A stretch of DNA of 34,547 nucleotides from the NCBI RefSeq assembly GCF_002321025.1, contig NZ_DCLL01000057.1:6843-41389 (forward strand), written 5' to 3'. The notes beneath the pieces were generated by a model that worked only from the letters and a program-made list of their open reading frames with translations, was not told where the DNA came from and made no database searches. Below are positions 8,232 to 16,943 of this stretch, piece by piece. The DNA comes from Acinetobacter lwoffii (GTDB lineage: Bacteria; Pseudomonadota; Gammaproteobacteria; Pseudomonadales; Moraxellaceae). The translations under genes and the position numbers were made by a program. The stretch's first letter is position 1; each line of letters starts with the position of its first letter.

Positions 8232-8894
8232 TTAAAATCTATTTGGGTGCACAATACGTGCAGGGTTGCCGACCACCGTGACACCCGCAGGCACGCTTTT
8301 GGTGACCACAGCGCCCATACCAACAATCGCTCCTTCGCCAATGACTAATGGCTGATCGGGCGTGCCCTGCTTAATCATGGCACCTGCGCCAATATAAGCA
8401 TGGTCATGGATGTGGATATTGCCGTTGCATTTTACGCCTAGTGCAAAGGTAACGAAATCCCCAATGATGCAATCATGCTCCACATAGCTATATAAATTGG
8501 CATGGAAGCATTTTCCAATTTTAATATTGGAAGTAATGCTGACAAATGGACTTAAGGCCGAACCCTCAGCGATCTGTGCTTCATCCATCACAATCACATT
8601 GTCCGCCCTAATTGACCAAAGCTGAATAGCATCTGCTTCTAAACGATGGGCAATGTTTTCTCGTACACGACTATTGGCAATCGCAATTTGAACAAACTTG
8701 TCAGATGCTGATTCATTTAAAAAAACTTGATAATTCATGGCACGATGACCATTCACCACACCTATTTCCGTCAAAGCATCATCAATAAACACGATTTCAG
8801 AGTGGTCTTGTTCACGTGCCAATTGCTGACGCGCCACAGGCATTAAACTGCGTCCACAGCCTGAAGCCCCATAAATTGCATACAATTTTGTCAT
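8232..8894 (-). CDS. pglD: UDP-4-amino-sugar N-acetyltransferase (PglD/QhbA-like)
   Basis: 220 residues in two parts. A small Rossmann-like N-domain carries LYAIYGASGCGRSLMPVARQ (residues 3-22), as in PglD/NeuD proteins. A left-handed beta-helix acetyltransferase domain follows from about 105, with hexapeptide repeats such as IGKCFHANLYS, IGDFVTFALGVKC and VIGEGAIVGMGAVVTKSVPAG. The probable catalytic histidine is in YVEHDCIIG near residue 138. It would acetylate the 4-amino group with acetyl-CoA to give UDP-QuiNAc4NAc (diNAcBac). The ATG shares one base with the stop codon of the initiating transferase (TAATG), so it is tightly coupled to it. Confidence 0.88.
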   Translation of the reverse strand: MTKLYAIYGASGCGRSLMPVARQQLAREQDHSEIVFIDDALTEIGVVNGHRAMNYQVFLNESASDKFVQIAIANSRVRENIAHRLEADAIQLWSIRADNVIVMDEAQIAEGSALSPFVSITSNIKIGKCFHANLYSYVEHDCIIGDFVTFALGVKCNGNIHIHDHAYIGAGAMIKQGTPDQPLVIGEGAIVGMGAVVTKSVPAGVTVVGNPARIVHPNRF

Positions 8895-9496
8895 TATTTT
8901 TGATCCGGAGTGCCGGTAAATTTGCTCATGGTTGCCTCGCCTTCGGCACTGATATCATCCTTGGCGATGACTTTTTTAATGGTTTTCAGCATGATTTTAA
9001 AATCGAGCCATAGCGATTGATGTTCAACATACCATGTATCGAGTTCAAATTTCTTTTCCCAAGAAATGGCATTGCGCCCATTGACTTGCGCATAACCCGT
9101 AATGCCCGGACGCACGTTATGACGTTTGGCTTGCTCACTATTATATAAAGGCAGATATTCCATCAGCAGTGGGCGTGGACCGACAATACTCATATCGCCT
9201 TTAATCACGTTCCACAGTTCAGGCATTTCATCGAGACTTGTGGCGCGTAGCATTTTGCCAAATGGAGTGAGACGCTCACTATCAGGTAATGGCTTGCCTT
9301 CTGCATCGAGCGCATCCTTCATAGTGCGGAACTTGATCATTTCAAAAGGCTTACCGTGTAGCCCCGGGCGTACCTGACGAAATAGCACAGGCGAACCTAA
9401 ATTCTTTTTCACTTTATGAGCAACAGCGAAATATACTGGTGATAACAGGATTAAAGCGGTTGAAGCAACCGTAATATCAATTATACGTTTTAACAT
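8894..9496 (-). CDS. itrA: Initiating sugar-phosphate transferase (Itr/PglC/WeeH-like)
   Basis: 200 residues, the short form of the polyprenyl-phosphate sugar-1-phosphate transferase family, which keeps only the catalytic domain. A re-entrant N-terminal hydrophobic helix (LKRIIDITVASTALILLSPV) is followed by PVLFRQVRPG, KFRTMKD, the catalytic Asp-Glu in SLDEMPELWNV near residue 90, GDMSIVGPRPLL and RPGITGYAQVNGRN. The enzyme transfers the first sugar phosphate onto undecaprenyl phosphate at the inner membrane. Adjacency to the gdr/pglE/pglD set argues that this sugar is QuiNAc4NAc. I chose ATG 9496, with AAGGTG about six bases upstream; ATG 9499 and GTG 9505 are in frame. Confidence 0.92.
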   Translation of the reverse strand: MLKRIIDITVASTALILLSPVYFAVAHKVKKNLGSPVLFRQVRPGLHGKPFEMIKFRTMKDALDAEGKPLPDSERLTPFGKMLRATSLDEMPELWNVIKGDMSIVGPRPLLMEYLPLYNSEQAKRHNVRPGITGYAQVNGRNAISWEKKFELDTWYVEHQSLWLDFKIMLKTIKKVIAKDDISAEGEATMSKFTGTPDQK

Positions 9497-9506
9497 CATC
9501 TGCACC

Positions 9507-10046
9507 TTATAGATCTGTCCAACGTCTATTCACCAATCCGCCTGGATTATTCCTATTCAACACTTTCGCATAATTACCCGCAGCAGTGGCACCTTCAGGA
9601 ATATCCTTGGTGACAACACTCCCTGCGCCAATCGTTGCATTGGCTCCAATTTTAACATGGTCAATAATACAGACTTGAGGACCAATATAAACGTTATCGC
9701 CAATTTCAGCAGCCTGACGACCACCATTTGCCCCAATAGTGGTAAATTGCGATAAATTCACGTTATTCCCAATGATCGTGGAAGGATTTACAACCAGCGG
9801 ACCGCCATGACCGATATAGAGTCCATAGCCGATCTGGGTCGTAATATGAATATCGATTCCATATTTCTTCTTTTTGTAATAATAAACGGGATAGGCAAAT
9901 TTTGCCCAGAACGATTTGGAACTGGCTAAACGCAACCAAAATGAAAAGTTAAAACCACGATTAAATAAATAGTTTTTTAAAAATAGTTGAAAGCTGATCT
10001 TGCCCGTATATCGATACAAGTCACTTTTGATATATTTCAAAATCAT
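9507..10046 (-). CDS. Serine acetyltransferase-like (left-handed beta-helix) O-acetyltransferase
   Basis: 179 residues. The C-terminal two thirds is a hexapeptide-repeat beta-helix like that of CysE-type serine acetyltransferases: IGYGLYIGHGGPLVVNPSTI, IGNNVNLSQFTTIGANGG, IGDNVYIGPQVCIID, IGANATIGAGSVVTKDIPEG. The N-terminus is basic and aromatic (YKKKKYGIDI) and is not the CysE N-domain, so a biosynthetic role in cysteine synthesis is unlikely. In capsule and O-antigen loci such proteins usually O-acetylate a sugar of the repeat unit. It ends ten bases upstream of the preferred start of the initiating transferase gene, hence the same operon. The acceptor is unknown. Confidence 0.75.
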   Translation of the reverse strand: MILKYIKSDLYRYTGKISFQLFLKNYLFNRGFNFSFWLRLASSKSFWAKFAYPVYYYKKKKYGIDIHITTQIGYGLYIGHGGPLVVNPSTIIGNNVNLSQFTTIGANGGRQAAEIGDNVYIGPQVCIIDHVKIGANATIGAGSVVTKDIPEGATAAGNYAKVLNRNNPGGLVNRRWTDL

Positions 10047-10091
10047 AAAATCATCTCTGAATTATTATCCTATCTAGCCGCTTCATTTCGG

Positions 10092-11240
10092 TCATGGCTG
10101 AGAAATTAGTTGCATCTCTGTCAGCATATGCTGATTCACCTGATGTACATCATATTTATTTAAAGCGATTTCTCGCGAACGCTGTCCCATTGACTCAATC
10201 AATTTTGGATCTTCAATAAAGTACTGCATGGCTTGTACCAGATCATCGACCGATTTCACCCCAACGAGATAGCCATTCACGCCATTCGAAACCGTTTCAC
10301 GGCAGCCCGGCGCATCGGTAGTAATCACTGCACGCCCCATGGCCATAGCTTCTAAAACCGTACGTGGTGTACCTTCACGATAAGATGGCAAGACATAGAC
10401 TGAGCTTTCCGCAATGGCAGGACGTACATCACTGAGTTTACCCCAGAATTTTAAGCGTCCATCTGCAATCCAAGTATCCAATTCGGTTTGGGAAATGGCT
10501 GAAGGATTGTCATCAATCCAACCGACCAAATGAAACTCCGCTTCAGGATATTGACCTTTGATGATCCGTGCCGCTTCAGCATATTCACGCACACCTTTAT
10601 CCCCTAAAAGGCGTGCAATTAATGAAAATGACGCCTTCACTTGTCCTTGCGCATTTTTTGGTAATGGCATCACATCAAAATCTTGTACATTCACCCCTGA
10701 CCCATTCACCACCACATTCGGCTTGTTGGCATCGAGCAACTGCATATCTTGAAACAGCTTTAAATCATCCGGATTTTGGAAAAAGACTTTATCGCTATGT
10801 TTTAAAGCTTGGGCATACAAACCATGCACCATTTTTTGGAAAAGACTGCGCTTGCCTGATTCGACATTTTGAAAGGCATAGCCCAAACCCGTAATGAGTG
10901 CAAAACGATGCGGTACTTTTGCCAACCATGATGCGAGCGTGCCGTAGATGACCGGTTTAATGGTATAAGACAACACATAATCCGGCTGAAGTTGACGGAT
11001 TTGTTGATACAAGTTTTTTAATAGTTTGAGATCAGCAATTAGATTGGTGCCAGTACGTTGCATTGGAATTTCATGCAGGTGATAACCCAATGCTTCAAGT
11101 TTTTGCAGTTCTTCCGGAAAGCTAGCAAATTCAGGTGCCATGATGTGAATTTCATAGTCTTGAGTAGCAATCTCTTTCAATAATTTGCCACGAAAATTCA
11201 GCACTGATGGCAAGAAACTACTAATCATTAAAAATTTCAT
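10092..11240 (-). CDS. GT4-family glycosyltransferase (PglA/WbpH-like type)
   Basis: 382 residues. The N-domain opens MKFLMISSFLPSVLNFRGKL, then comes a TIKPVIYGTLASWLAKVPH stretch and a GT-B C-domain with FSLIARLLGDKGVREYAEA and the E-x7-E site EGTPRTVLEAMAMG. This architecture is that of GT4 enzymes that often add the second sugar to a lipid-linked diNAcBac/FucNAc-type sugar. That makes it a candidate for the transferase acting right after the initiating enzyme; this is inference from family and position. The start is ATG 11240, overlapping the upstream gene's stop (ATGA) with GGAG nine bases before it. A GTG at 11255 is in frame but less likely. Confidence 0.82.
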   Translation of the reverse strand: MKFLMISSFLPSVLNFRGKLLKEIATQDYEIHIMAPEFASFPEELQKLEALGYHLHEIPMQRTGTNLIADLKLLKNLYQQIRQLQPDYVLSYTIKPVIYGTLASWLAKVPHRFALITGLGYAFQNVESGKRSLFQKMVHGLYAQALKHSDKVFFQNPDDLKLFQDMQLLDANKPNVVVNGSGVNVQDFDVMPLPKNAQGQVKASFSLIARLLGDKGVREYAEAARIIKGQYPEAEFHLVGWIDDNPSAISQTELDTWIADGRLKFWGKLSDVRPAIAESSVYVLPSYREGTPRTVLEAMAMGRAVITTDAPGCRETVSNGVNGYLVGVKSVDDLVQAMQYFIEDPKLIESMGQRSREIALNKYDVHQVNQHMLTEMQLISQP

Positions 11241-12331
11241 ACCTGTTGACTCCACACCTGCATATATTGATGGCTGACATTGTCAATACTGAAATTCTGC
11301 TCGACTCGTTTACGGGTCGCTTGTTTTAAGCCTTGTTTTTCTGCTGGTACTTTTTGTACATAAGCCAAAATTGCCTCTGCCAAGGCTTGTGCATTGCGTG
11401 GTGGCACAATTGATCCTAATTCCTGCACAATGTATTTGGCATCACCCACATCGGTACTGATACAGGGCAAACCCGATGCCATCGCTTCCACCAGCACATT
11501 TGGAAAACCTTCGGTAATCGAGGTCATGAGGAATACATCAATCGATTGGTAAAAGACTGGCATATCCGAAATTTGATCCAGCAGATGCACCTTTTGGCTG
11601 TTCAATTGATACTGCTCAAACAAAACTTTTACTTCGGGATGATCTAAGTTTGCTCCGCTACCTGCAATTTTAAAAATGATGTTTTCATTTTTGAGCAACC
11701 CCATGGTTTCAAATAAATATGGGTAACCTTTGGCATGTCGATAATTACCAGCAAATCCAATCACCATCGGTTCATGCAACTGTAGATTAGGCTGAAATTT
11801 ATCGAGAAACACCCCATTGGCAATCACATGCTGGTTGGCATTTTGAAAACCAAAATCAGCATGTTGTTGCTTAGAAGAATGCGCACAATAAATAATGGCT
11901 CTGGGCTGTTTCGATAAAACCCTACTTAAAACCAAAGCAATTTTAGTACTGATCGATTCATCTTTTGGGGATGCAAGCGAATGATGAATTCCCCAGACCA
12001 CATTTGGCTTTTGGGCTAAACCGATGACACTGAGACTGGTCAATGCATTGGCGTGGTACATCCAGCATTGCACAGTTTTCGGCTGTAATTGTTTCAGTAA
12101 GCCACGTAATTTTTGAATCGTGCCTAAGGTATTTAAGCCATTCCACTGCAATGCATAATGTGACTGACAACGATCGAGTGTGCTTTGATATACATCCGAT
12201 GTTTTCATCAAACTAATGATCACATGCTGATACTGATTTTCAGTAAATTGAATCAAACGTGCCAACATCATTTCCGCACCACCGACGCCTGCAAAATTGG
12301 TGATCACATGCACCATTAACGGCTTGCTCAT
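11237..12331 (-). CDS. GT4-family glycosyltransferase
   Basis: 364 residues, GT-B fold. The glycine-rich N-terminal loop is FAGVGGAEMMLARLI (about 14-28). The C-domain has VIGFAGNYRHAKGYPYLFE and the E-x7-E site EGFPNVLVEAMASG, followed by LPCISTDVGDAKYIV. It overlaps its upstream neighbour and its downstream neighbour by four bases each (ATGA), so the three GT4 genes at 10092-13446 are translated as a coupled set. The function is transfer of one sugar in the capsule repeat; donor unknown. Confidence 0.82.
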   Translation of the reverse strand: MSKPLMVHVITNFAGVGGAEMMLARLIQFTENQYQHVIISLMKTSDVYQSTLDRCQSHYALQWNGLNTLGTIQKLRGLLKQLQPKTVQCWMYHANALTSLSVIGLAQKPNVVWGIHHSLASPKDESISTKIALVLSRVLSKQPRAIIYCAHSSKQQHADFGFQNANQHVIANGVFLDKFQPNLQLHEPMVIGFAGNYRHAKGYPYLFETMGLLKNENIIFKIAGSGANLDHPEVKVLFEQYQLNSQKVHLLDQISDMPVFYQSIDVFLMTSITEGFPNVLVEAMASGLPCISTDVGDAKYIVQELGSIVPPRNAQALAEAILAYVQKVPAEKQGLKQATRKRVEQNFSIDNVSHQYMQVWSQQV

Positions 12332-13446
12332 GATGCAGACTCCATCATGCTTAAATACTGTTTCAGCACGGTGTGTTTATGGAATTGCTGTATATGAGCT
12401 GTAAAGTCGGCATCTGAGTATTGCACATACTCCGCAAAAATCGCTTTTTGCATCGCTTGGGTCAGACCTATTTGATCATTACATTCGACCAATAAGCCAA
12501 ATTTAGCATACTCTAAAATTTCACGTGGACCACTTGGGCAATCGGTACTCACGACTTTGACTTTTGACGCCAATGCCTGAATCAGCACCCCCGGCAAACC
12601 TTCCCAATTCGAACTTAAAACAAACAGCGATGCATATTTAAAATAGGCATAGGGGTTGGCATCAAAACCGGGTAAATCCACAGCATCTTTTAAACCTAAT
12701 TCAGCCACCAAAGTTTCAAACTCTGTGCGTAATTCACCTTCACCTAAAATAATCAGGCGTGTATCTGCATGCTGATCACGTAAAGCTTTAAAAGCTCGAA
12801 TTAGGAAACCAAAATTCTTGGCTTCGGTCAAACGCCCGACTGCCAAAATAACTTTGTTGCTGTCATTAAAAAATTTGTGTGTGACAGGAGCTTTTAGTTT
12901 TTCAAAATAGGTATCATCTAAAACTGGATTATAAATGCTACTTAGATTCTTGTTTTTATAAGCATAATATTCACGAAAATCAGCTTCAACACCTTTAGAC
13001 ACACAGACCACTTGTTGTGCCATCGGATACGTCCAATTCACCAAAGTTTTGAGCACAAACTTGGCGATGCCCTGTAATTTCATGTTTTTCGACGGCGTAG
13101 AGACTTCACGCAAGATTAACCGTGTTTGAACGCCTGCCAATTTTTTCGCAATGCCTGCCACAATATTGGTATGGGTTTGTGTCGCAACAACGCAATCATA
13201 TTGTTCGGCTTTCATGTTTATTTTTAAGGGGGTGATGCTATTCATCACTCGGCCACAATCAAAATTCACCAAGTCAATTTTTGCGCTCACTTCAGGTAAT
13301 AGTTTAGCTTTTTCACCACTCAGATCGCACACGCCCAAATGAATCTTCAGCCCTTGTTCAGCAAAACTGTTGGCAAGTTGAATGACCGTACGTTCTGCAC
13401 CACCACCGCCCAAGCTTGGCAAAAAGAACATGACTTTATTCAACAT
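12328..13446 (-). CDS. GT4-family glycosyltransferase
   Basis: 372 residues. The N-terminal motif is FFLPSLGGGGAERTVIQLAN (residues 7-26), characteristic of GT4 N-acetylhexosamine and hexose transferases. The C-domain has ILAVGRLTEAKNFGFLIRAF, RLIILGEGELRTEFE and EGLPGVLIQALASK. The second glutamate of the usual E-x7-E motif is glutamine here, an uncommon but seen variant. It is the first gene of the three-gene GT4 run and starts 33 bases downstream of the acyltransferase gene at 13480-14028. Cytoplasmic face of the inner membrane; sugar not assignable. Confidence 0.82.
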   Translation of the reverse strand: MLNKVMFFLPSLGGGGAERTVIQLANSFAEQGLKIHLGVCDLSGEKAKLLPEVSAKIDLVNFDCGRVMNSITPLKINMKAEQYDCVVATQTHTNIVAGIAKKLAGVQTRLILREVSTPSKNMKLQGIAKFVLKTLVNWTYPMAQQVVCVSKGVEADFREYYAYKNKNLSSIYNPVLDDTYFEKLKAPVTHKFFNDSNKVILAVGRLTEAKNFGFLIRAFKALRDQHADTRLIILGEGELRTEFETLVAELGLKDAVDLPGFDANPYAYFKYASLFVLSSNWEGLPGVLIQALASKVKVVSTDCPSGPREILEYAKFGLLVECNDQIGLTQAMQKAIFAEYVQYSDADFTAHIQQFHKHTVLKQYLSMMESAS

Positions 13447-13479
13447 AATCCAACCTAAATAACATGAAATGGGAGAGCA

Positions 13480-14028
13480 TTAATCTGAGGTTTTTGAGGC
13501 TTGAATTGCCATGGCACGTTCTACACGCTCATGATAATCGGTGATATCAACCAAGTCGCTGTCACTGGCACAGGTGCTTTGAATTTTGGCTTGATAATCG
13601 GCAAAGCTCGACACCACTTTGGCTGGCACCCCAATCGCCACACTATGGTCAGGAATGTCTTTGGTCACCACCGAACCTGCACCAATCACCACATTCGAGC
13701 CAATCTTTACACCCGGCATAATAATCGTATTTACCCCAATAAACACATGCGAGCCGATCTGAATCGGGGCAAAACGTTGATAGCGTTTACCATGAGCATC
13801 TTTGACCAAACAGGTACTGCCATCATGGGTAATAAACTTTACCCCTGAAGTCACAGTCACATGATCACCAATGGAAACTAAAAACGGTTCTGAGCCCCAA
13901 TTTTTAATATAGATTCGACAGTTTTCACCGACCTTCACCCCTTTTCTACGTGCAAAAGCCACACTGCCCTTAGCCATAAAATAAGCTAAATCAAACAGCT
14001 GTCGAGAAGCAGAAACAATCAATGCCAT
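13480..14028 (-). CDS. Hexapeptide-repeat acyltransferase (left-handed beta-helix)
   Basis: 182 residues. Repeats include VGENCRIYIKNWG, IGDHVTVTSGVKFITHDGS, IGSHVFIGVNTIIMPGVKIG and NVVIGAGSVVTKDIPDHSVA, ending in the usual GVPAKVV. The FITHDG histidine is the likely catalytic base by family. It resembles capsule and O-antigen acetyltransferases of the WbbJ/maltose-acetyltransferase type. ATG 14028 has AGGT eight bases upstream and is preferred; ATG 14034 is too close to that site. The sequence has no signal peptide; the N-terminal helix may associate with the membrane. It probably O- or N-acetylates a sugar; the substrate is not visible. Confidence 0.75.
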   Translation of the reverse strand: MALIVSASRQLFDLAYFMAKGSVAFARRKGVKVGENCRIYIKNWGSEPFLVSIGDHVTVTSGVKFITHDGSTCLVKDAHGKRYQRFAPIQIGSHVFIGVNTIIMPGVKIGSNVVIGAGSVVTKDIPDHSVAIGVPAKVVSSFADYQAKIQSTCASDSDLVDITDYHERVERAMAIQASKTSD

Positions 14029-14132
14029 ATACATGACCTATATCAGGTTCTAAAAAAGAGGAAAAATCGCTGGATATTTTACGCTGAAAATTCGCTTTAG
14101 GATATGAATGTCCAAGTCACATGAAACTTGCT

Positions 14133-14726
14133 TTAAAATGCTTTGATTTTTTTGACAGGACTGCCGACATAAACACCCGCCTCATCAAGCGGTTTAGACA
14201 CCAAACTACAAGCACCAATCACGCTATTGCTTGGAATCGTTACGCCATCTAAAACTGTCACACGTGCGCCAAGCCAAATGTTTTCACCTAAACTGACACC
14301 GAGTTTGGTAATCGCATCTTTGACCAAAAGATCAGGCTCACCAAATTTATGATTACTCGCAATAATAATACTTTGTGTACCAATACGGGTGTTATCACCA
14401 ATCGTGACGCCACCACAGCCATTGATATACGACTTGGAATTCATACTGACATCTTTACCAATTGAAACCTTGCCGCCAAAGCATTTGATATAGCAGTTTT
14501 CACCAATAAAACTGTTGTCGGCAATTTCTAACACCGCACCATTTTCAACAATTAAACTGACATGATCGCCAATATAAACATTGTTGCCGATCTTCACTTT
14601 TCCACGAATATCAACCGTACAGCCTTTGCCGAAATAGCGAAACTTCGTACCAAAAGCCAGGTTATAAAATTGTTGACGACATTGTGCAGTGAACCAACTC
14701 ATCAGTTTTAGTAGTTTAAAAAACAT
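14133..14726 (-). CDS. Hexapeptide-repeat acyltransferase (left-handed beta-helix)
   Basis: 197 residues. The beta-helix is read from VDIRGKVKIGNNVYIGDHVS through IGENCYIKCFGGKVSIGKDV and IGDNTRIGTQSIIIASNHKF to VLDGVTIPSNSVIGACSLVS, with a final VYVGSPVKKIKAF. This is the WcaF/NodL-like type. The ATG at 14726 overlaps the wzx stop codon by one base (TGATG); a GTG at 14744 is the alternative and would overlap wzx by 19 bases. GGAG lies twelve bases before the chosen ATG. It is the second of two adjacent beta-helix acyltransferases, in a place where many K loci carry wzy. Presumed to acetylate the repeat unit. Confidence 0.72.
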   Translation of the reverse strand: MFFKLLKLMSWFTAQCRQQFYNLAFGTKFRYFGKGCTVDIRGKVKIGNNVYIGDHVSLIVENGAVLEIADNSFIGENCYIKCFGGKVSIGKDVSMNSKSYINGCGGVTIGDNTRIGTQSIIIASNHKFGEPDLLVKDAITKLGVSLGENIWLGARVTVLDGVTIPSNSVIGACSLVSKPLDEAGVYVGSPVKKIKAF

Positions 14727-15898
14727 CAGTTTTTGTTTCTCCACACCACATATAAAATGGCAAAGTTATAGATGATCAGCGCCACAGGGACCGCTAACAG
14801 CATATAAATTTTATCGTCAAATAAAACATATAAGCCTGCAAATAATACAAATTTGATGATCAGTTCAATGATTTGCAGTTTAAATAAAACGTGGCTGTTG
14901 CGCTTGGCAATCAGAAAAGCCGAGCTTGGTGGATTACAGAAAATCGCCCAATAGCCCAAAGCTAAAATTTGAAAATACGTTGAAATACCAACCCACTCCC
15001 TGCCAAAAATCCATAAATAAACTGATTCAGGCAGAATTAAAAATATCACAAATAAGGGCAGTGAAACCAGACTAAGCAGCACACTCGCCTTGAGTGCATT
15101 TTGATTGGATTCTGTGTTTTTAAATTGACGAATAAAGAACTGACGCAAGGTTTGCGAAATCAGGTTGATTGGCACACGCAAAGTACGCTCGACAATGGCA
15201 TAGAAACCCATCGCCTGCACACCCACAAAATGCGATACCACATAATAAGGCAAATTATGCGAAAAACTATTCAGCAAGGCATGTCGCGTATTGCTATAAA
15301 TAAAGTCTTTATAATTTTTAAAGGCCTGCCAACTGACTTGATACAGTTGATGCTTCATGAAATAGATCAGCACCACCACAATCATGATGATCGAGCTGAC
15401 GTTATAGCTATTCACCAAACTGATCTGCATGACCAATGGTAAAGACAGTTGAACCGCTACAACTAGGGTACTGCGAAAAATATTTAAACCTGCGCAGAAA
15501 TATTCTTGATGGGTGGAAAATTGATAATTATACAGACTTTGAATTAGTGTATTGGCAAGCACACCAGCCGCCACAGCAAAAGCCATTTCAACGTTTAAAA
15601 TAAAGCTGATGACCATGCCACTGATCACAGCAATGACTGTAGAGAACACGGCCCCTTCAAAAATCAGGCTTTTTTTATCCTGTTTTTCTGCCACCAATAA
15701 GGCTTGATCAAGGCGTAAATTCGCTACCGTCGATAAAATACTAACGATAGCTAAAGCAATACCGTAAACACCAAAGTCAGCAACAGAATATAGACGTGTC
15801 AAAACAGGAAGTGCGATAAATGTGACTATCGCACCTGCCAGTAAACTTAAAGTAATCAGTCCAATCGACCGATACTTTGCGAACAGTTTCGCAATCAT
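14726..15898 (-). CDS. wzx: Wzx oligosaccharide-unit flippase
   Basis: 390 residues with about twelve hydrophobic segments. The N-terminus has LSLLAGAIVTFIALPVLTRL and YSVADFGVYGIALAI, the polysaccharide-synthesis (RfbX/Wzx) pattern, followed by TVANLRLDQALLVA. Wzx moves the completed und-PP-linked repeat from the cytoplasmic to the periplasmic face of the inner membrane. It lies directly after gne and gna in the main operon, a usual position in Acinetobacter K loci, and I take it as the principal flippase. Its composition matches the surrounding operon, unlike the AT-rich second flippase at 454-1713. Confidence 0.87.
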   Translation of the reverse strand: MIAKLFAKYRSIGLITLSLLAGAIVTFIALPVLTRLYSVADFGVYGIALAIVSILSTVANLRLDQALLVAEKQDKKSLIFEGAVFSTVIAVISGMVISFILNVEMAFAVAAGVLANTLIQSLYNYQFSTHQEYFCAGLNIFRSTLVVAVQLSLPLVMQISLVNSYNVSSIIMIVVVLIYFMKHQLYQVSWQAFKNYKDFIYSNTRHALLNSFSHNLPYYVVSHFVGVQAMGFYAIVERTLRVPINLISQTLRQFFIRQFKNTESNQNALKASVLLSLVSLPLFVIFLILPESVYLWIFGREWVGISTYFQILALGYWAIFCNPPSSAFLIAKRNSHVLFKLQIIELIIKFVLFAGLYVLFDDKIYMLLAVPVALIIYNFAILYVVWRNKN

Positions 15899-15908
15899 TC
15901 AAGCATCA

Positions 15909-16931
15909 TCATTTCAAATTATTGACGTACCAACGCATCGCCAATTGAATGCCTTCAGCAATTTTAAATTCAGGTACATAACCCAAGTGTTGCTGAATTT
16001 TGTCGATACTCGCTTGTGAATGACGTACATCCCCGGCACGAAAATCACGGTATACAGGATCACGCTCAAACTGTACATCGTTGCTCGCAAGCGCAGATTG
16101 AATGGCACGATACAAATCATTGAGCGTGGTACGGTCACCTACAGCCACGTTATAGACCTGATTTTTTGCTTCATCCGATGCTGTCGCCGCCAAAATATTG
16201 GCTTGCACGGTATTATCAATGAAACAGAAATCACGACTGGTTTCACCATCACCATTGATGAAAACATCTTTATCAGCAATCATCGATGCTATCCATTTAG
16301 GAATCACCGCTGCATAAGCACCATTTGGATCCTGACGTTTACCAAAAACATTAAAGTAACGCAGACCAATCGCTTTAAAACCGTAGCTACGTGCAAAAAC
16401 ATCCGCATACAGTTCATTGACATACTTGGTTACCGCATATGGTGACAATGGATTACCAATGTTTTTTTCGACTTTTGGTAATGCAGGATGATCGCCATAG
16501 GTTGAGCTACTTGCGGCATAGGTAAAACTTGCCACACCCACATCACGTGCTGCGCTCAGCATATTCAAAAAACCACTGATATTGGTGTCATTGGTGGTAA
16601 TTGGGTCGGCAATTGAGCGAGGTACTGAACCAAGTGCAGCTTGATGCAAGACATAATCCACTCCTGCACAGGCTCTTTGGCAATCTTCGAACTTGCGGAT
16701 ATCGCCTTCAATAAAGCTGAATTTTGCCCATTGTTCCACAGACACCAAGCTTTGCACTTCATTCAGGTTATGCTGATGACCAGTAGCAAAGTTGTCTAAC
16801 CCCACCACAGTTTGATCAAGCTTCAGTAAAGTTTCTAGAAGATTGGAACCGATAAAACCAGCAACACCTGTCACGAGCCATGTTTTCGGCTGAGCTTGGA
16901 GTTGCTCACATACCTGTTGATACTGATTCAT
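15909..16931 (-). CDS. gne: UDP-N-acetylglucosamine 4-epimerase (WbpP/TviC/Gne type)
   Basis: 340 residues, extended SDR fold. The NAD-binding motif is GVAGFIGSNLLETLL (about 22-36), then LDNFATGHQHNL, the substrate serine region YAASSSTYGDHPALPK, and catalytic Tyr-x3-Lys in YAVTKYVNELY near residue 165. The C-terminal region has FNVFGKRQDPNGAYAAVIPK and YRDFRAGDVRHS, as in the WbpP/TviC group, which prefers N-acetylated substrates. It would interconvert UDP-GlcNAc and UDP-GalNAc. Twelve bases separate it from gna, whose partner it is in UDP-GalNAcA synthesis (compare WbpO/WbpP and TviB/TviC). A preference for the uronic acid forms is possible. Confidence 0.87.
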   Translation of the reverse strand: MNQYQQVCEQLQAQPKTWLVTGVAGFIGSNLLETLLKLDQTVVGLDNFATGHQHNLNEVQSLVSVEQWAKFSFIEGDIRKFEDCQRACAGVDYVLHQAALGSVPRSIADPITTNDTNISGFLNMLSAARDVGVASFTYAASSSTYGDHPALPKVEKNIGNPLSPYAVTKYVNELYADVFARSYGFKAIGLRYFNVFGKRQDPNGAYAAVIPKWIASMIADKDVFINGDGETSRDFCFIDNTVQANILAATASDEAKNQVYNVAVGDRTTLNDLYRAIQSALASNDVQFERDPVYRDFRAGDVRHSQASIDKIQQHLGYVPEFKIAEGIQLAMRWYVNNLK

Positions 16932-16943
16932 GAAGATGTCCTA

